A stretch of DNA of 64,000 bases from Martelella lutilitoris. Lineage in GTDB: Bacteria; Pseudomonadota; Alphaproteobacteria; Rhizobiales; Rhizobiaceae. Made by a program: the position numbers and the translations under genes. This document shows positions 28,018 to 37,299 of the stretch, one piece after another. The number at the start of each line of letters is the position of its first letter. Positions within the stretch are counted from its first letter, which is position 1. A model generated the notes under the pieces. That model did not search any database. It saw only the letters and a program-made list of their open reading frames with translations, and was not told the DNA's origin. The stretch lies in the NCBI RefSeq assembly GCF_005924265.1, contig NZ_VCLB01000005.1, forward strand, positions 62,001 to 126,000, written 5' to 3'.

Positions 28018-28694
28018 CAGCGGTTCATCGCCTCGTATTCGGCAATGACTGAAGCGGCGGGACCGTCACTCACCAGCCGGCCTTCATGAAAAAGCAACAC
28101 GCGTTCGAAGGTCGAAAGCGTGGCGAGATCGTGCGAGATCGCGATCACGTCCTCATTGAGCGCGTCGATTGTTTCTGCCACCCGACGACGGTTCTTCAGG
28201 TCGAGCTGGTTGGTCGGCTCGTCGAGGATCACCAGTGAAGGCCGGGTGGCGAGCACGGCGGCAAGGGCCGCCAGTTGCAACTCTCCGCCGGAAAGCTCAT
28301 GGGCGCGGCGCTCCGCAAGATGGGCGATGCCGAGCCGCGCGAGGCTTTCCTCCGCGCGCTGGGCAAGATCGGCCTTCGCCACGCCGCGCGCCTTGAGGCC
28401 AAGCTCGATATCGTCCTTCAGGATCGGCAGGATGATCTGGTTTTGCGGCGACTGGAACACATAGCCGGCATCGGCCGTGACGGCGGCCTGGTCGTCCACC
28501 GTGTCGCGGCCGTTGACGCGCACTTTCCCCGTGGTCGGCTTCGTCAGCCCGTTGATAAGCCGCGCGAAAGTCGTCTTGCCGGAGCCGTTCAGGCCGATAA
28601 TGCCGATGCGGCGCCCGGTGAGCGTCAATGTCAGCGGGTGAAGCGCCGCGCGTCCCTCATAGGTAACCCCGGCTTCAAGAAATTCGATTTTCAC
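28017..28694 (-). CDS. bioM: Biotin ECF transporter ATPase (BioM)
   Basis: 225 residues. ABC ATPase: Walker A GLNGSGKTTFARL, signature LSGGELQLAALAAVLA, Walker B LVILDEPTNQLDL and the switch His in ISHDLATLS. First gene of the bioMNY operon. A BioR-type TTATMKATAA box was looked for upstream (28695-28806) and not found. The YcaQ-like gene is divergent. Confidence 0.95.
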   Translation of the reverse strand: MKIEFLEAGVTYEGRAALHPLTLTLTGRRIGIIGLNGSGKTTFARLINGLTKPTTGKVRVNGRDTVDDQAAVTADAGYVFQSPQNQIILPILKDDIELGLKARGVAKADLAQRAEESLARLGIAHLAERRAHELSGGELQLAALAAVLATRPSLVILDEPTNQLDLKNRRRVAETIDALNEDVIAISHDLATLSTFERVLLFHEGRLVSDGPAASVIAEYEAMNR

Positions 28695-28806
28695 ATGCGT
28701 CCCCGGTTTTCTCTAAAGACTGTCGGGCGCTTCCTTATAGGCATCAACGCGCGGTTTCGAAAGTCCGGATGTTCTTATTTTGTCCGAATCGCATTAACGT
28801 TGGTCC

Positions 28807-30000
28807 ATGGCCAAGGTGATTTCGAACATGGATGCGCGTCGCGTCTTCCTCGCGCGTCAGGGACTTTCCGGCCCGCCGGGGCAGGCGATGGACAAGGCGG
28901 GCCTTCTGGCGCTGATCGAGAAGATCGGCTTCGTCCAGGTCGATTCGATCCGCACCGTCGAGCGCGCCCATGATCTCATTCTGTTTTCCCGCAACCAGAC
29001 CTTCCGCCGGCAGCATCTGGCAGCGCTCCTGGAGAAGGACCGCGACCTGTTCGAGCACTGGACCCATGACGCCTCGCTCATTCCCACCCGCTTCTACCCC
29101 TACTGGAAACACCGCTTCGCCCGCGAGCAGCAGCGGCTCGTCGCGCGCTGGCGCAAATGGCAGGGCGAGGGCTTCGAGGCGGTTTTCGAGGAGACCTATG
29201 CGGCGGTCAGGGACAATGGACCGCTCTTTTCCCGCGACCTGAAGGAGGATGATCACGTCTCCGGCGGCTGGTGGAACTGGCATCCGGCCAAGACTGCGCT
29301 TGAATATCACTGGCGCACAGGGCGCGTCGCCATCTGCCACCGGGTCAATTTCCAGAAGGCCTATGATCTTGCCGAACGGGTGATCCCGGACGAACACCGT
29401 CTCGTCGATGTCGATCATGACGCCTTCGTCGACTGGGCCTGCCGGGCCGCCCTTCAACGGCTTGGCTTTGCCACCTCAGGCGAGATCGCCGCCTTTTTCG
29501 ATATCATCACGCCGCTGGAGGCGAAAAACTGGGTGGAGGCAAACCGCGACCAACTGGCGGAGGTTGCGCTGGAAACCGTGGAGAACGGCAAGCCGCGCCT
29601 CGCCTTTGCGCTGGCCGGAGAGGTCGAGAACCTTGCCGATGTTCCCGACCCGCCGGGACGCGTTCGCGCGCTGAGCCCCTTCGACCCGCTGTTGCGCGAT
29701 CGGGCGCGGGCAGAGCGCCTGTTCGGTTTTTCATACCGGATCGAGGTTTTCGTGCCCGAGCCGAAGCGCCAATATGGCTATTACGTCTTTCCGCTTCTGG
29801 AAGGCGCGCGCCTGATCGGGCGGATCGACATGAAGGCGGATCGCAGGCGCGGCACGCTCGATGTCAGAAAGCTCTGGCTTGAGCCGGGCGTGCGGCCCTC
29901 CGCCGGGCGGCTTGAAAAGCTTGATGCCGAACTGCAGCGGCTTGCGCGGTTTACCGGCGTGGAGCGGGTGGAGTACCTGCCGGGATGGCGGGACCGATAG
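28807..30000 (+). CDS. YcaQ-family winged-helix DNA glycosylase (interstrand-crosslink repair type)
   Basis: 397 residues. The winged-helix HTH_42/YcaQ fold with the catalytic QxD motif is present (FVQVDSIRTVERAHDLILFSR), as are FEHWTHDASLIPTRFYPYW and the C-terminal LIGRIDMKADRRRGTLDVRKLW. In E. coli, YcaQ/AlkX unhooks nitrogen-mustard interstrand crosslinks and removes bulky alkylated bases; this role is inferred from family. A compact hairpin terminator follows the stop codon. Confidence 0.88.
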   Translation: MAKVISNMDARRVFLARQGLSGPPGQAMDKAGLLALIEKIGFVQVDSIRTVERAHDLILFSRNQTFRRQHLAALLEKDRDLFEHWTHDASLIPTRFYPYWKHRFAREQQRLVARWRKWQGEGFEAVFEETYAAVRDNGPLFSRDLKEDDHVSGGWWNWHPAKTALEYHWRTGRVAICHRVNFQKAYDLAERVIPDEHRLVDVDHDAFVDWACRAALQRLGFATSGEIAAFFDIITPLEAKNWVEANRDQLAEVALETVENGKPRLAFALAGEVENLADVPDPPGRVRALSPFDPLLRDRARAERLFGFSYRIEVFVPEPKRQYGYYVFPLLEGARLIGRIDMKADRRRGTLDVRKLWLEPGVRPSAGRLEKLDAELQRLARFTGVERVEYLPGWRDR

Positions 30001-30003
30001 CCG

Positions 30004-30129
30004 TCAGGCCCTCGGGCCTTTTTCCTTCCAGACGGCCACTGCCCAGAATGCGGCGCAGCCGACGAACAAGACGCCGAGACCTGCGAAAAAGATGCCAAGC
30101 TGGGCAAGAGATGCAGCGGAACCGGACAT
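30004..30129 (-). CDS. Small single-helix membrane protein (41 aa), unknown
   Basis: ATG ending at 30129, with an excellent ribosome site GGGAGG six bases upstream. The 41-residue product MSGSAASLAQLGIFFAGLGV... has one long hydrophobic helix (about 7-33) and a short basic tail WKEKGPRA. It lies 60 bases downstream of aroC on the same strand. I recognise no family. Confidence 0.6.
   Translation of the reverse strand: MSGSAASLAQLGIFFAGLGVLFVGCAAFWAVAVWKEKGPRA
30006..30023 (+). terminator. Rho-independent terminator after the YcaQ-like gene
   Basis: AGGCC-CTCG-GGCCT hairpin (30006-30019), five pairs with a stable CTCG tetraloop, followed by a T run to 30023. It starts six bases after the YcaQ stop codon and overlaps the 3' end of the small minus-strand gene. 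Confidence 0.7.
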
Positions 30130-30189
30130 ATCAGCCTCCCTGGGTTTCACGCTTTCCCACATTGGCTGATTGTAGGTCCGGGCGTCGCC

Positions 30190-31287
30190 TCAGTCCAGAC
30201 GACCGGTCTGGCCGCGGTCGCGCAGATAGTGGTCGGCGATGGTGCAGGCGAGCATGGCCTCGCCGATCGGCACGGCGCGAATGCCGACGCAGGGGTCGTG
30301 GCGGCCCTTGGTGCGCAACTCCACGTCCTGCCCGTCCTGGTCGATCGACTGGCGCGGCGTCAGGATCGAGGAGGTTGGCTTGATGGCAAAGCGGGCGACG
30401 ATCGGCTCGCCGGTCGAAATGCCGCCGAGAATGCCGCCGGCATGGTTCGACAGGAAGCGCGGCCGGCCGTCATTGCCGATCCGCATCTCGTCCGCGTTTT
30501 CCTCGCCGGTGAGGTCGGCCGCATTGAAACCCTCGCCGATCTCGACGCCCTTGACGGCGTTGATCGACATCAGGCCGGAGGCGATGTCCTGGTCGAGCTT
30601 GGCGTAGATCGGCGCGCCGAGGCCGGCCGGAACATTCTCGGCGATCACCTCGATCACCGCGCCGACGGAGGAACCCGCCTTGCGGATATCATCCAGATAG
30701 CGTTCCCAGACCGGCACCATTTCGGCGTCCGGGCAGAAGAACGGATTGTTGTCGATCTCGGACCAGTCCCAGTTGTCGCGGTTGATCCTGTGCTTGCCGA
30801 TCTGGATCAGCGCGCCGCGATAGGTGACATCCGGCAGCACCTTGCGCGCGATCGCGCCGGCAGCGACGCGGGCCGCCGTCTCGCGCGCCGAGGAGCGGCC
30901 GCCGCCGCGATAGTCGCGCAAGCCGTATTTGACGTCATAGGTGTAGTCGGCATGGCCGGGGCGGTACTGCCGGGCAATCTCGCCGTAATCCTTGGAGCGC
31001 TGGTCGGTGTTCTCGATCATCAGCGAAATCGGCGTTCCCGTGGTCACATAGGTGCGCCCGTCTTCCTGCGGCAGGACGCCGGACAGCACCTTCACCTGGT
31101 CGGCCTCCCGCCGCTGGGTGACGAAGCGCGACTGGCCGGGCTTGCGGCGGTCGAGATAGGCCTGGATTTCCGCAAGCTCGAAAGCGATGCCGGGCGGGCA
31201 GCCATCGATGACGCAGCCGAGCGCCGGGCCATGGCTTTCGCCCCAGGTGGTGACGCGGAAAAGATGTCCGAATGTGTTATGCGACAT
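30190..31287 (-). CDS. aroC: Chorismate synthase
   Basis: 365 residues, full length. Signatures [64 protein letters not shown] and the C-terminal [17 protein letters not shown]. Converts 5-enolpyruvylshikimate 3-phosphate to chorismate with reduced FMN. Start [10 protein letters not shown]. The histidine phosphatase gene starts about 60 bases upstream on the same strand. Confidence 0.98.
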   Translation of the reverse strand: MSHNTFGHLFRVTTWGESHGPALGCVIDGCPPGIAFELAEIQAYLDRRKPGQSRFVTQRREADQVKVLSGVLPQEDGRTYVTTGTPISLMIENTDQRSKDYGEIARQYRPGHADYTYDVKYGLRDYRGGGRSSARETAARVAAGAIARKVLPDVTYRGALIQIGKHRINRDNWDWSEIDNNPFFCPDAEMVPVWERYLDDIRKAGSSVGAVIEVIAENVPAGLGAPIYAKLDQDIASGLMSINAVKGVEIGEGFNAADLTGEENADEMRIGNDGRPRFLSNHAGGILGGISTGEPIVARFAIKPTSSILTPRQSIDQDGQDVELRTKGRHDPCVGIRAVPIGEAMLACTIADHYLRDRGQTGRLD

Positions 31288-31348
31288 GGTTTACCTCTGC
31301 CGTCGTTGCGCGGCTTCGCTCTATCGCAATTGCCGGGTGAGGGGAAGC

Positions 31349-31942
31349 CTACTCGATCCAGCCGATCGCTCCGGCCGCCGGATCGATGCGCAGGGCGGCA
31401 TCCTGGGGGATCGGAAGCTCGGCGGCCTCGGCCGTCGAAACGCCGCCGACAATGCGGAAGAAGCTGCGGATCACGCCGCCATGGCAGACGCAGACGGTGG
31501 GGCCGACGACATCCTTCAGCCAGGCGCCGACGCGCCAGGACAGGATTTCGTAGCTTTCGGCATCCGCGCCGGGGGGCACGAAGGCCCATTTGTCCTTCTC
31601 GCGTTCATGCAGGAGAGCCGGGCTGAAGCCTTCCACCTCTTTCAGCGTGCGGCCTTCCCAGTCGCCGAAGGAGAGCTCCTTCAGCCGGTCGTCGGTGCGG
31701 TAGAGTTCGGGCGTCAGGCCCATGGCCGCGCGCGCCCGCTCCATCGTCTCGCGCGTGCGCAAAAGGGGACTGGAAACGAAATCGTAAAGCCGGGCCTCCT
31801 CGCCCAGTATTTCCCCCAGCCGCTCGCCGTTGCCGCGGGCCTGTCCGCGCCCGATCTCGTTCAGCGGAATGTCCTTCTGCCCCTGCAGACGGTATTCGGC
31901 ATTCCAGTCCGTTTGTCCGTGACGAATGGCGTAGATCAACAC
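31349..31942 (-). CDS. Histidine phosphatase family protein (phosphoglycerate mutase-like)
   Basis: 197 residues. RHG motif at the N-terminus (YAIRHGQTDWNAEYRLQGQKDIPLN), catalytic acid region ERTIGD-like LKELSFGDWEGRTLKEVEG, and a second histidine in VCVCHGGVIRSFFRIV. A phosphatase of small phosphorylated metabolites; substrate unknown. Precedes aroC, and may be co-transcribed with it. Confidence 0.9.
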   Translation of the reverse strand: MLIYAIRHGQTDWNAEYRLQGQKDIPLNEIGRGQARGNGERLGEILGEEARLYDFVSSPLLRTRETMERARAAMGLTPELYRTDDRLKELSFGDWEGRTLKEVEGFSPALLHEREKDKWAFVPPGADAESYEILSWRVGAWLKDVVGPTVCVCHGGVIRSFFRIVGGVSTAEAAELPIPQDAALRIDPAAGAIGWIE

Positions 31943-32084
31943 AATTTCTTACCGTTCAATTTTCATTAAAGGATGATGCTAAAATTCAAAAGGTTAGGAG
32001 GGTTTTGCACATGTTTTGGAAAATCTTCACCCGCGAAACCACGGTTGCGGCTGTCGAAATCTATCGCCGTCGCGAAGAAAGCGC

Positions 32085-32117
32085 AAAGCAAAACGGCGCG
32101 GGCAAGGTCCGCGCCGT
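32085..32117 (-). terminator. Rho-independent terminator of fabI
   Basis: Perfect nine-base arms ACGGCGCGG (32093-32101) and CCGCGCCGT (32109-32117) with a seven-base loop; on the minus strand the hairpin is followed by TTTTGCTTT. It begins about ten bases after the fabI stop codon. Confidence 0.8.
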
Positions 32118-32126
32118 CATTCGGAC

Positions 32127-32945
32127 TCAGTCCTTGACCACTGAAATGTCGGGTGCGTCGACCGCCTTCATACCGACCACGTGATAACCGCTGTCGGCAT
32201 GGAGAACCTCGCCGGTGACCGAGGTCGAAAGGTCGGAGAGCAGGAACAGCGCCGTGTTGCCGACCTCGTCGATGGTGACATTGCGCTTCAGCGGCGAATT
32301 GTACTCGTTCCACTTCAGAATGTAGCGGAAATCGCCGATGGCGGAGCCGGCGAGCGTCTTGATCGGGCCGGCGGAAATGGCGTTGACGCGGATGCCGCGA
32401 CCGCCGAGATCGACCGCCATGTAGCGCACGCTCGCCTCCAGCGCGGCCTTGGCGACGCCCATCACGTTGTAATGCGGCATGACCTTTTCGGCGCCGTAAT
32501 AGGTCAGCGTGATCATCGATCCGCCTTCATTCATGATCTGTTCCGCCCGCCGCGCGATCGCGGTGAAGGAATAGACCGAAATATCCATGGATTTGGCGAA
32601 ATTCTCGCGCGATGTATCGATATAGCGGCCGGTCAGCTCGTCCTTGTCGGAAAAGGCGATAGCGTGGACGACAAAGTCGATCTTGCCCCATTCCTGCTCG
32701 AGCGTCTTGAAGACATTCTCGACGCTTGCGGGGTCCGTTACGTCGCAATGGCCGGCCATCAGGGCGTTCAGCTCCTTGGCCAGCGGCTCGACGCGTTTCT
32801 TGAGGTTGTCGCCCTGCCAAGTGAGCGCGATCTCGGCGCCGGCTTCATGACACGCTTTGGCAATGCCCCATGCGATCGATCGGTTGTTGGCAACACCGAG
32901 TATAATGCCGCGTTTGCCTTTCATGAGGCCGTTAGCTTCAGCCAT
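32127..32945 (-). CDS. fabI: Enoyl-[acyl-carrier-protein] reductase (NADH)
   Basis: From ATG 32945 (AAGGAG upstream) 272 residues; the open frame to 33008 lacks a good start. FabI features: NAD site GIILGVANNRSIAWGIAKA, and active site YYGAEKVMPHYNVMGVAKAALEASVRYMAVDLG with the Tyr-x6-Lys pair. Last reduction of the fatty-acid elongation cycle, cytosolic. Of the type found in alphaproteobacteria that carry more than one FabI; only one copy is in this window. Terminator follows. Confidence 0.96.
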   Translation of the reverse strand: MAEANGLMKGKRGIILGVANNRSIAWGIAKACHEAGAEIALTWQGDNLKKRVEPLAKELNALMAGHCDVTDPASVENVFKTLEQEWGKIDFVVHAIAFSDKDELTGRYIDTSRENFAKSMDISVYSFTAIARRAEQIMNEGGSMITLTYYGAEKVMPHYNVMGVAKAALEASVRYMAVDLGGRGIRVNAISAGPIKTLAGSAIGDFRYILKWNEYNSPLKRNVTIDEVGNTALFLLSDLSTSVTGEVLHADSGYHVVGMKAVDAPDISVVKD

Positions 32946-33203
32946 GTGTCGATGCTCCTTGCAACTCTCTTCGTTTCTGCCTATGGCATAGGCAGCAATA
33001 CGGTTCAAGCAATCAGAACCGTGCTGAACCCGCTTTAGCTTCCGAAAAGGTTATTGCCAAGCCCTTGCAAAAATGCCCCGACCGGCCTTTGGCCGGGTGC
33101 CCGGAATCTCTTTTTGGGTGGGGGGATGGCAATGAAAACAGTTCGGTCTCGGGCGGGATCCGAATTGAAACGCGCCGCCGGGCGCGATGCGGGAGACTAT
33201 GCC

Positions 33204-33824
33204 ATGTCCAAGACGGACGAGACCCCCAACGATTTCACTGCCGAGAACGATCCCTTCGCGCTTTTCGGCACCTGGCTCACGGATGCCGAGGCAAGCGAAC
33301 CAAATGACCCGACCGCCACGGCCGTCGCCACGGTGGACGAGGATGGGCTGCCCAATGTGCGCATGGTGCTGATGAAGGAGTACGATATTCGCGGTTTCGT
33401 GTTCTACACCAATTTCGAGAGCCAGAAGGGCCGGGAGCTTCTCGGCCAGCCGAAGGCGGCCATGTGTTTCCACTGGAAGTCGCTGCGCCGCCAGGTGCGC
33501 ATTCGCGGTCCTGTCGAGGTCGTTTCGGAAGAAGAGGCGGATGCCTATTTCCGGTCGCGCCCGCGCGGCAGCCGGATCGGCGCCTGGGCCTCGAAACAGT
33601 CGCGCCCGCTTGAGAGCCGGTTCGCGCTGGAAAAGGCGGTCGCCCAGCATACCGCCAAGTACGGCGTCGGCGAGGTGCCGCGGCCGTCCTACTGGTCCGG
33701 TTTCCGGCTAAAGCCGGTCGCGATCGAATTCTGGCGCGACGGCAAGTTCCGCCTGCACGACCGGATCGAGTTCCGCCGGGCGAACCCCGAGGGCGGCTGG
33801 CAGAAGGTCAGGATGTATCCCTGA
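33204..33824 (+). CDS. pdxH: Pyridoxamine 5'-phosphate oxidase
   Basis: From ATG 33204 (GGGAG upstream) 206 residues, the standard PdxH length. FMN and PLP motifs [48 protein letters not shown] and the C-terminal [16 protein letters not shown]. Oxidises pyridoxine/pyridoxamine phosphate to PLP. An in-frame upstream extension to 33054 is not family-like. Confidence 0.97.
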   Translation: MSKTDETPNDFTAENDPFALFGTWLTDAEASEPNDPTATAVATVDEDGLPNVRMVLMKEYDIRGFVFYTNFESQKGRELLGQPKAAMCFHWKSLRRQVRIRGPVEVVSEEEADAYFRSRPRGSRIGAWASKQSRPLESRFALEKAVAQHTAKYGVGEVPRPSYWSGFRLKPVAIEFWRDGKFRLHDRIEFRRANPEGGWQKVRMYP

Positions 33825-33863
33825 CAACCCTGAAAGGCCGGATTTCCGGCAAGGGAGGAAAGA

Positions 33864-34337
33864 ATGAACGATATCGCAGATTTGGAAAAGCAAGTCGCCG
33901 AGCAGGAAGAGCGGCTGGTGTTTCGGACGTTCAGCGAGGATGACGCCTGGGATCTGGGCCAGCGGCTGGTCGGTCGGGCGCTGGCGCATGAGGCGAAGGT
34001 GGTGATCAATATCCGCACGCCGAACCGCACCCTGTTTCATGCCGCCCTGCCGGGTTCCGCGCCGGACAACGACATGTGGGCGCGGCGCAAGTCCAACGTC
34101 GTCTTCCATTTCCACCGCTCGTCCTATGCGATTGAACTGGAGCACAGACGCAAGGGCCGCACGATCGGACCGGAACTCGGCCTCGACATCAAGGATTTCG
34201 CCGATCATGGCGGCAGTTTCCCGGTGCGCCTCAAGGGGGCGGGCGTCTTCGCCGCGATCACCATATCCGGACTTGCCAGCGCCGACGACCACGGGCTGAT
34301 TGTCGCCGTGCTCGAGGCCTACCTCAACCAACAATAG
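33864..34337 (+). CDS. UPF0303 / HbpS-like (DUF336) protein
   Basis: 157 residues. One HbpS/GlcG-like alpha-beta domain: AKVVINIRTPNRTLFHAALPGS, WARRKSNVVFHFHRSSYAIELEH and GAGVFAAITISGLASADDHGLIV. Members have been described as haem-binding or haem-degrading in some bacteria; for the UPF0303 branch the role is undefined. It follows pdxH by 39 bases with GGGAGG before the start. Confidence 0.85.
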   Translation: MNDIADLEKQVAEQEERLVFRTFSEDDAWDLGQRLVGRALAHEAKVVINIRTPNRTLFHAALPGSAPDNDMWARRKSNVVFHFHRSSYAIELEHRRKGRTIGPELGLDIKDFADHGGSFPVRLKGAGVFAAITISGLASADDHGLIVAVLEAYLNQQ

Positions 34338-34344
34338 GACATTC

Positions 34345-34881
34345 CTACCGTGCCGGATTCGACCGTTCGCCGAAGCGTCTTTGTCCAGTAGGGCAGGGTT
34401 TCTGCATCAGGATCAGCGGATGCGGCAGGCCGTTGTCGTCTGTTTCGCGGCGGCGCACGCCGCAAAAGCCGTGGCGACGGTAAAAGGCGACGGCACGGGT
34501 GTTGGCGGCATAGACTTCAAGCGCCAGCTTGCTCTTGAGAGCAAACGCATGGTCGAGCAGCTGTCCGCCTATGCCGAGGCTCTGGACCTCCGGAGAAACG
34601 AACAATCCGCCGATGAACTGGTCGATCAGGCCGATGAAACCGACCGGGTCACCGTTCCTGACGGCGACCCAGGTCTCGGTCTCCGGCAGGTATTTCTCGG
34701 AGATTTCCCGACGCTGGCGCAAAAGGAGGTCGTCGGGCAGGAAAGGGTGCGAGAGGCGCGAGGCGGCATACCAGATATCGGTCAGCCGGGCATTGTCGTC
34801 CGCCGTGAATGGACGGATGACAAGTCCGGTTTGGCCTGCGGCGATGGCTGAAGATTCGGGTACGCAATACATGGCGCCCAT
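34345..34881 (-). CDS. GNAT-family N-acetyltransferase
   Basis: About 178 residues; the GNAT core starts near LVIRPFTADDNARLTDIWYAASRLSHPFLPDDLL, includes VGFIGLIDQFIGGLFVSPEVQSLGIGGQLLDHA (motif A), and ends VYAANTRAVAFYRRHGFCGVRRR. The start is uncertain (ATG 34881, ATG 34872). Convergent with the UPF0303 gene. The early HPFLP motif recalls YjaB-like acetyltransferases; substrate unknown. Confidence 0.82.
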   Translation of the reverse strand: MGAMYCVPESSAIAAGQTGLVIRPFTADDNARLTDIWYAASRLSHPFLPDDLLLRQRREISEKYLPETETWVAVRNGDPVGFIGLIDQFIGGLFVSPEVQSLGIGGQLLDHAFALKSKLALEVYAANTRAVAFYRRHGFCGVRRRETDDNGLPHPLILMQKPCPTGQRRFGERSNPAR

Positions 34882-34908
34882 CAAAGCCCAACAGCGGTAA
34901 AAAAAACG

Positions 34909-36327
34909 CTAAGCCTGCGTGCCGCCGACGGTGACCTGATCCAGCCTCAGGTGCGGCTGGCCGACGCCGACCGGCACCCACTGGCCGGCCTTGCCGCAAT
35001 TGCCGATGCCATTGTCGAGCGCAAGGTCGTTGCCGACCATGGAAACGCGCTTCATCGCGTCCGGCCCGTTGCCGATCAGCATCGCACCCTTGATCGGCGC
35101 GCCGATCCTGCCGTTTTCGATCATATAGGCCTCGGTGCAGGAGAAGACGAACTGGCCGGAGGTGATGTCCACCTGCCCGCCGCCGAAGGTGACGGCGTAG
35201 ATGCCCTTCTTCACAGAGGAGATGATCTCGTCCTTGGTCTTCTCGCCGGCCAGCATATAGGTGTTGGTCATGCGCGGCATCGGCAGGTCCGAATAGGACT
35301 GGCGGCGGCCGTTGCCAGTAGGCGCGACGCCCATCAGCCGCGCGTTCATGCGGTCCTGCATATAGCCCGTCAGCCGGCCGTTCTCGATCAGCACGTTATA
35401 GCCCGACGGCGTGCCTTCGTCGTCGATCGAGATCGAGCCGCGCCGGCTGGCGATCGTGCCGTCATCGACGATGGTGACGCCGGGCGCTGCGACCATCTCG
35501 CCGACAAGGCCGGAAAAGGCGGAAAGGCCCTTGCGGTTGAAATCGCCTTCCAGCCCGTGGCCGACGGCCTCGTGGATCATCACGCCCGGCCAGCCATTGC
35601 CGAGCACGACATCCATGGTCCCGGCCGGAGCCTCGATGGCCTCGAGATTGACGAAGGCCTTGCGCAGCGCCTCTTCCGCGCCCGACTGCCAGTCCTGGCG
35701 GGCGAAGAGATCGGTAAAGCCTTCGCGCCCGCCGATGCCGAAGGAGCCGGTCTCCTGACGGTCGCCCTCGCCGACGACGACGGAAATATTGAGCCGCGTC
35801 ATCGGCCGGACATCGCCGACGCGGTAGCCGTCCGCTCGCAGGATATCGACGATCTGATGGCTTGCGGCAAGCGATGCCGAGACCTGCCGCACCCGCGGAT
35901 CGCGCGCGCGCAGATAGGCATCGATCTCGCCGAGAAGCTTGACCTTCTCCTCGAAGCTCGGCGCGCCGATCGGGTTTTCGTCCGAATAAAGCTTCGTATT
36001 GGTGCCGCGCGGCGGTTCGGCATAGGTGCCGGCATAGCCGGAGGTGACGGCCTTGGCGGTCGCGGCGGCGCGCTTGAGCGCGCCGAGGGACAATTCGCCC
36101 GCATGGGCAAAGCCGCTCGCCTCTCCGGCCACCGCCCTGAGGCCGAAACCGTGGCCGGTGTTGAAAGAGCCGCTCTTCAGCCTGCCGTCGTCAAAGGTCA
36201 GTGATTCGTTCTGGCTGTACTCGACATAGAGCTCGCCATCGTCCGCGCCATGAAGCGTATCCGAAACGATGTCGCGGATCGTGCTCTCGTCTGCGTCGAA
36301 ATGGCTGATCAGGTCGCGGTCCGTCAT
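34909..36327 (-). CDS. tldD: TldD metalloprotease subunit
   Basis: From ATG 36327 (AAGGAC upstream) 472 residues. The zinc-site motif HEAVGHGLEGDFNRKG (HExxxH form of the TldD/PmbA family) is present, as is the C-terminal YAVTFGGGQVDITSGQFVFSC. With TldE/PmbA (not in this window) it forms a peptidase that degrades unfolded peptides and matures some RiPPs. Its stop is followed on the minus strand by a run of eight Ts after a weak 4-bp hairpin, which may terminate it. Standard position before ialB and the cox genes. Confidence 0.96.
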   Translation of the reverse strand: MTDRDLISHFDADESTIRDIVSDTLHGADDGELYVEYSQNESLTFDDGRLKSGSFNTGHGFGLRAVAGEASGFAHAGELSLGALKRAAATAKAVTSGYAGTYAEPPRGTNTKLYSDENPIGAPSFEEKVKLLGEIDAYLRARDPRVRQVSASLAASHQIVDILRADGYRVGDVRPMTRLNISVVVGEGDRQETGSFGIGGREGFTDLFARQDWQSGAEEALRKAFVNLEAIEAPAGTMDVVLGNGWPGVMIHEAVGHGLEGDFNRKGLSAFSGLVGEMVAAPGVTIVDDGTIASRRGSISIDDEGTPSGYNVLIENGRLTGYMQDRMNARLMGVAPTGNGRRQSYSDLPMPRMTNTYMLAGEKTKDEIISSVKKGIYAVTFGGGQVDITSGQFVFSCTEAYMIENGRIGAPIKGAMLIGNGPDAMKRVSMVGNDLALDNGIGNCGKAGQWVPVGVGQPHLRLDQVTVGGTQA

Positions 36328-36384
36328 CTGGCTATCGTCCTTTTTCTTGTCCACGCCTCCATATAGGACGTGGCGGGCGCAATA

Positions 36385-36978
36385 TCAGGGCAGGGCGTCA
36401 AAGCCTTCGCCGAAACCGGAAAGATCGACCGGAATGCCGATCGTGTCCTGGTCGATGGAGAAATTCAGCGTGAATACGGCCTCGGTGCCGGCGCGCAGGA
36501 TCTTCATCAAGTCCGCGTCGATATCGACCTCGACATAGCAGCCGTCGAGATAGCAGCGCGAAAATGCGGCCTTGCCGATATTCACGCCGTCGACGAAAAG
36601 CCCCATGCCCTCGGGCAGGAACACGCCGAGCGGGGAGAGCACCCTCAAAAGCGTCGCCTGCCGGTCGGCCGTCTTCAGGACCGCGATGGAGAGGCCGATC
36701 TCCGGCCGGTCGTCGGCAATCACGTTCTGCATCAGCGCGCATTGATCGAGCGTCGAGCCGGGCGGCTGGTCGCAGATCATCGACCAGGCGCCGTGATTCG
36801 CGCGCACCATGGTCGGGTCCTGCTCGCCGCCGATATCTATGCTCTGGCCGGCCTGCGGGGCGGCATTCTCCTGGGCGCGCGCGCCGTTGGCCGGAAGCGC
36901 GATCAGCGCGGTCGCGAGCACGAGCCATGCGGCTGCGCCGGACGCGCGCGGCAGGCGGATTGCGGGACAAGTTGGCAT
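36385..36978 (-). CDS. Invasion associated locus B (IalB) family protein
   Basis: From ATG 36978 197 residues with a signal peptide (LPRASGAAAWLVLATALIAL...ARA, cut near residue 34). Mature part: HGAWSMICDQPPGSTLDQCALMQNV and FSRCYLDGCYVEVDID, with four conserved cysteines that would form disulfides in the periplasm. The family was named in Bartonella for erythrocyte invasion but is widespread in free-living rhizobia, where the role is unknown. It is divergent from coxB, sharing the 361-base control region. Confidence 0.9.
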   Translation of the reverse strand: MPTCPAIRLPRASGAAAWLVLATALIALPANGARAQENAAPQAGQSIDIGGEQDPTMVRANHGAWSMICDQPPGSTLDQCALMQNVIADDRPEIGLSIAVLKTADRQATLLRVLSPLGVFLPEGMGLFVDGVNIGKAAFSRCYLDGCYVEVDIDADLMKILRAGTEAVFTLNFSIDQDTIGIPVDLSGFGEGFDALP

Positions 36979-37123
36979 GGCACGGATTCCTGCATGAATC
37001 GATAAGGCTTTGTCTTCTGAAAGGGTTTTGCCGCTTTCCGGGAGAATTTTCAACGGCGCGACACGCGGGATGGCGTCACACCCGGAACGAAACCGATAGA
37101 ATTTATTCCGCCTGCGTGAGACA

Positions 37124-37139
37124 ATTTGACGCTTCAAAT
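37124..37139. promoter_or_regulatory. Perfect palindrome ATTTGA-CGCT-TCAAAT upstream of coxB
   Basis: Six-base arms, four-base spacer. It overlaps the candidate -35 (TTGACG) of the coxB promoter, so a bound protein would block or contact RNA polymerase. The spacer is two bases shorter than a standard FNR/FixK site when counted from TTGA to TCAA, so the binding protein is not identified. Confidence 0.4.
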
Positions 37140-37299
37140 CGGCAAATGCTATGGCATAATTGTGACTGAGGGAGAAAAAGAGGCACACCGGCCGCGCCAC
37201 TGTACGCAGGCGGGGCGTGCGTCAGCGAAAACAGATGTTATCATGGCCTAGTATGCGCTTCGGGCCTTCATGCCATATAGCGTTCTTGGAAAGGGTCCG

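Noticed and set aside
28695-28806. BioR operator upstream of bioM
   Set aside because: No TTATMKATAA-type palindrome found; only CTTATAGG-like sequence is present.
33838-33852. GCCGGA/TCCGGC hairpin after pdxH as terminator
   Set aside because: Followed by AAGGGAGG, the ribosome site of the next gene, with no T run; more likely chance in GC-rich DNA.
34885-34908. Eight-T run after tldD on the minus strand as terminator
   Set aside because: Only a four-pair stem precedes it; mentioned in the tldD entry but not listed separately.
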